Origin: Stenotrophomonas geniculata ATCC 19374 = JCM 13324
Lineage (GTDB): Bacteria > Pseudomonadota > Gammaproteobacteria > Xanthomonadales > Xanthomonadaceae
Direction of reading: 5' to 3'
Assembly: GCF_001431625.1 (NCBI RefSeq)
Contig: NZ_LLXT01000082.1
Span: 1-64,000, forward strand
DNA length: 64,000 bases
Shown: one piece after another, positions 63,226 to 64,000 of the stretch
Layout: every line of letters begins with the position of its first letter
Numbering within the stretch: the stretch's first letter is position 1
Made by a program: the position numbers and the translations under genes
Notes under the pieces: generated by a model
The model's database searches: none
The model's input: the letters and a program-made list of their open reading frames with translations, nothing else
Told to the model about the DNA's origin: nothing

Positions 63226-64000
63226 ATGAACCACGACGCTGCGCCCAAGCAGCTCACCTTCCGCGCAGTGGCCCTGGCCATCGTGCTGGCGGTGGTGCTG
63301 TCGGCCGCAAACGCCTACCTCGGTCTGTTCGCAGGCCTGACCATCGCCACCGCCATTCCCGCCGCGGTGATTTCCATGGGCGTGCTGCGCCTGCTGGGCG
63401 GTGGCTCCATCCTTGAAAACAACATCGTGCAGACCGGCGCTTCGGCCGGCTCGTCGATCGCCGCCGGTGTGATCTTCACCATTCCGGCGCTGGTGATCAT
63501 GGGCTACTGGCCGGACTTCAAGTACTGGTGGGTGCTGGGCATCGCCGGCCTTGGCGGCCTGCTGGGTGTGCTGTTCTCGGTGCCGCTGCGCCGTTCGATG
63601 ATCGTCGAAGACCCGCTTCCGTTCCCGGAAGGCAAGGCCGCGGCCGAAGTGCTCAAGGCCGGTGAGAACCCGGGCCCGGGCCTGAAGATCCTCGGCCTGT
63701 CGGCGGTGATCGGTGCCTTCGTCAAGCTGGCCGCGGAAAGCGGCATGCGCCTGATTCCCGATGCCTGGGCCACTTCGGCCTACGTCGGCAGCTCCAAGGT
63801 CACCGCCTTCATCGGCACCAACCTGTCGCCGGCACTGCTGGGCGTGGGCTACATCGTCGGCCTCAACGTCGGCATCGTGGTGGTGTCCGGCTCGATCCTG
63901 ACCTGGCACATCGCCATTCCGATCTACCAGGCGTTCTTCATGAACACCGATCCGGCACTGGCCGCGTCGGTCGCCACCGCTTCGTCCACCGAAGCCGCGT
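63226..64000 (+). CDS. OPT family oligopeptide transporter, N-terminal part (cut by the window end)
   Basis: The frame is open from ATG 63226 to the last base, giving 258 residues of a larger protein. The start KQLTFRAVALAIVLAVVLSAANAYLGLFAGLTIATAIPAAVISMG and later SIAAGVIFTIPALVIMG and EDPLPFPEGKAAAEVLKAG are hallmarks of the OPT superfamily of oligopeptide or metal-chelate transporters. Six or so membrane segments are visible. With the POT transporter and peptidase nearby, peptide uptake is the likely role; a metal-chelate substrate is an alternative in this family. Confidence 0.92.
   Translation, partial: MNHDAAPKQLTFRAVALAIVLAVVLSAANAYLGLFAGLTIATAIPAAVISMGVLRLLGGGSILENNIVQTGASAGSSIAAGVIFTIPALVIMGYWPDFKYWWVLGIAGLGGLLGVLFSVPLRRSMIVEDPLPFPEGKAAAEVLKAGENPGPGLKILGLSAVIGAFVKLAAESGMRLIPDAWATSAYVGSSKVTAFIGTNLSPALLGVGYIVGLNVGIVVVSGSILTWHIAIPIYQAFFMNTDPALAASVATASSTEAA

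Overview
The window is a GC-rich (roughly two-thirds GC), gene-dense bacterial chromosome segment. Gene content, gene order and short palindromic repeats headed by GTAG (the SMAG-type REP elements known from Stenotrophomonas maltophilia) point to a Stenotrophomonas species, most likely of the S. maltophilia complex (Xanthomonadaceae). I see no rRNA, tRNA, prophage, insertion sequence or CRISPR array. No gene-free stretch exceeds 300 bases; the longest (34995-35287, about 290 bases) carries a repeated candidate operator.

Layout. 1-10 kb: a GNAT acetyltransferase, an ABC ATPase paired with an unusual ABC-2 permease/M1 peptidase fusion, a LacI regulator, ssb, and a LysR gene divergent from a SnoaL-like/SDR pair. 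10.3-20.1 kb: a self-contained sugar module of two convergent operons plus its own LacI regulator. It encodes a GMC dehydrogenase with gluconate-2-dehydrogenase-subunit-3-like partner and cytochrome c, a DUF1080 hydrolase, a Gfo/Idh/MocA oxidoreductase, three TIM-barrel isomerase-like proteins and an MFS permease, which together look like 3-keto-glycoside catabolism. The identical 14-bp palindrome TGCAATCGATTGCA lies in front of both operons. 20-31 kb: two diguanylate cyclases, a LysR/isocitrate-lyase-family pair, an AI-2E transporter, a DUF2975-XRE pair, a TerC/CBS membrane protein and a metallophosphoesterase.

31.4-38.7 kb: the most interesting region. A minus-strand cluster (DoxX, a secreted precursor with five EG(K/Q)CG cysteine motifs fused to two EF-hands, a DUF692/MNIO enzyme, a DUF2063 partner, and a ferric-reductase-like membrane protein) fits the HvfABC/bufferin class of cysteine-modified, metal-binding RiPPs. 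Divergent from it are an alpha/beta hydrolase, a membrane-anchored thioredoxin-like protein and a two-component system. The shared intergenic region has three copies of TACAGTNNGRTACA.

38.8-64 kb: a lipoprotein, an MHS-type MFS transporter, a nucleoside hydrolase, a complete malonate decarboxylase operon (mdcACDEGBH, then a MatC-like carrier and a GntR regulator), a TonB-dependent siderophore receptor, malate:quinone oxidoreductase, an argP/argO divergent pair, an S9 peptidase, a POT peptide transporter, a DUF1624-like membrane protein and the start of an OPT transporter. The last genes (S9 peptidase, POT, OPT) are consistent with a peptide-scavenging lifestyle. Starts were chosen by homology and ribosome-binding sites; several are TTG or GTG.
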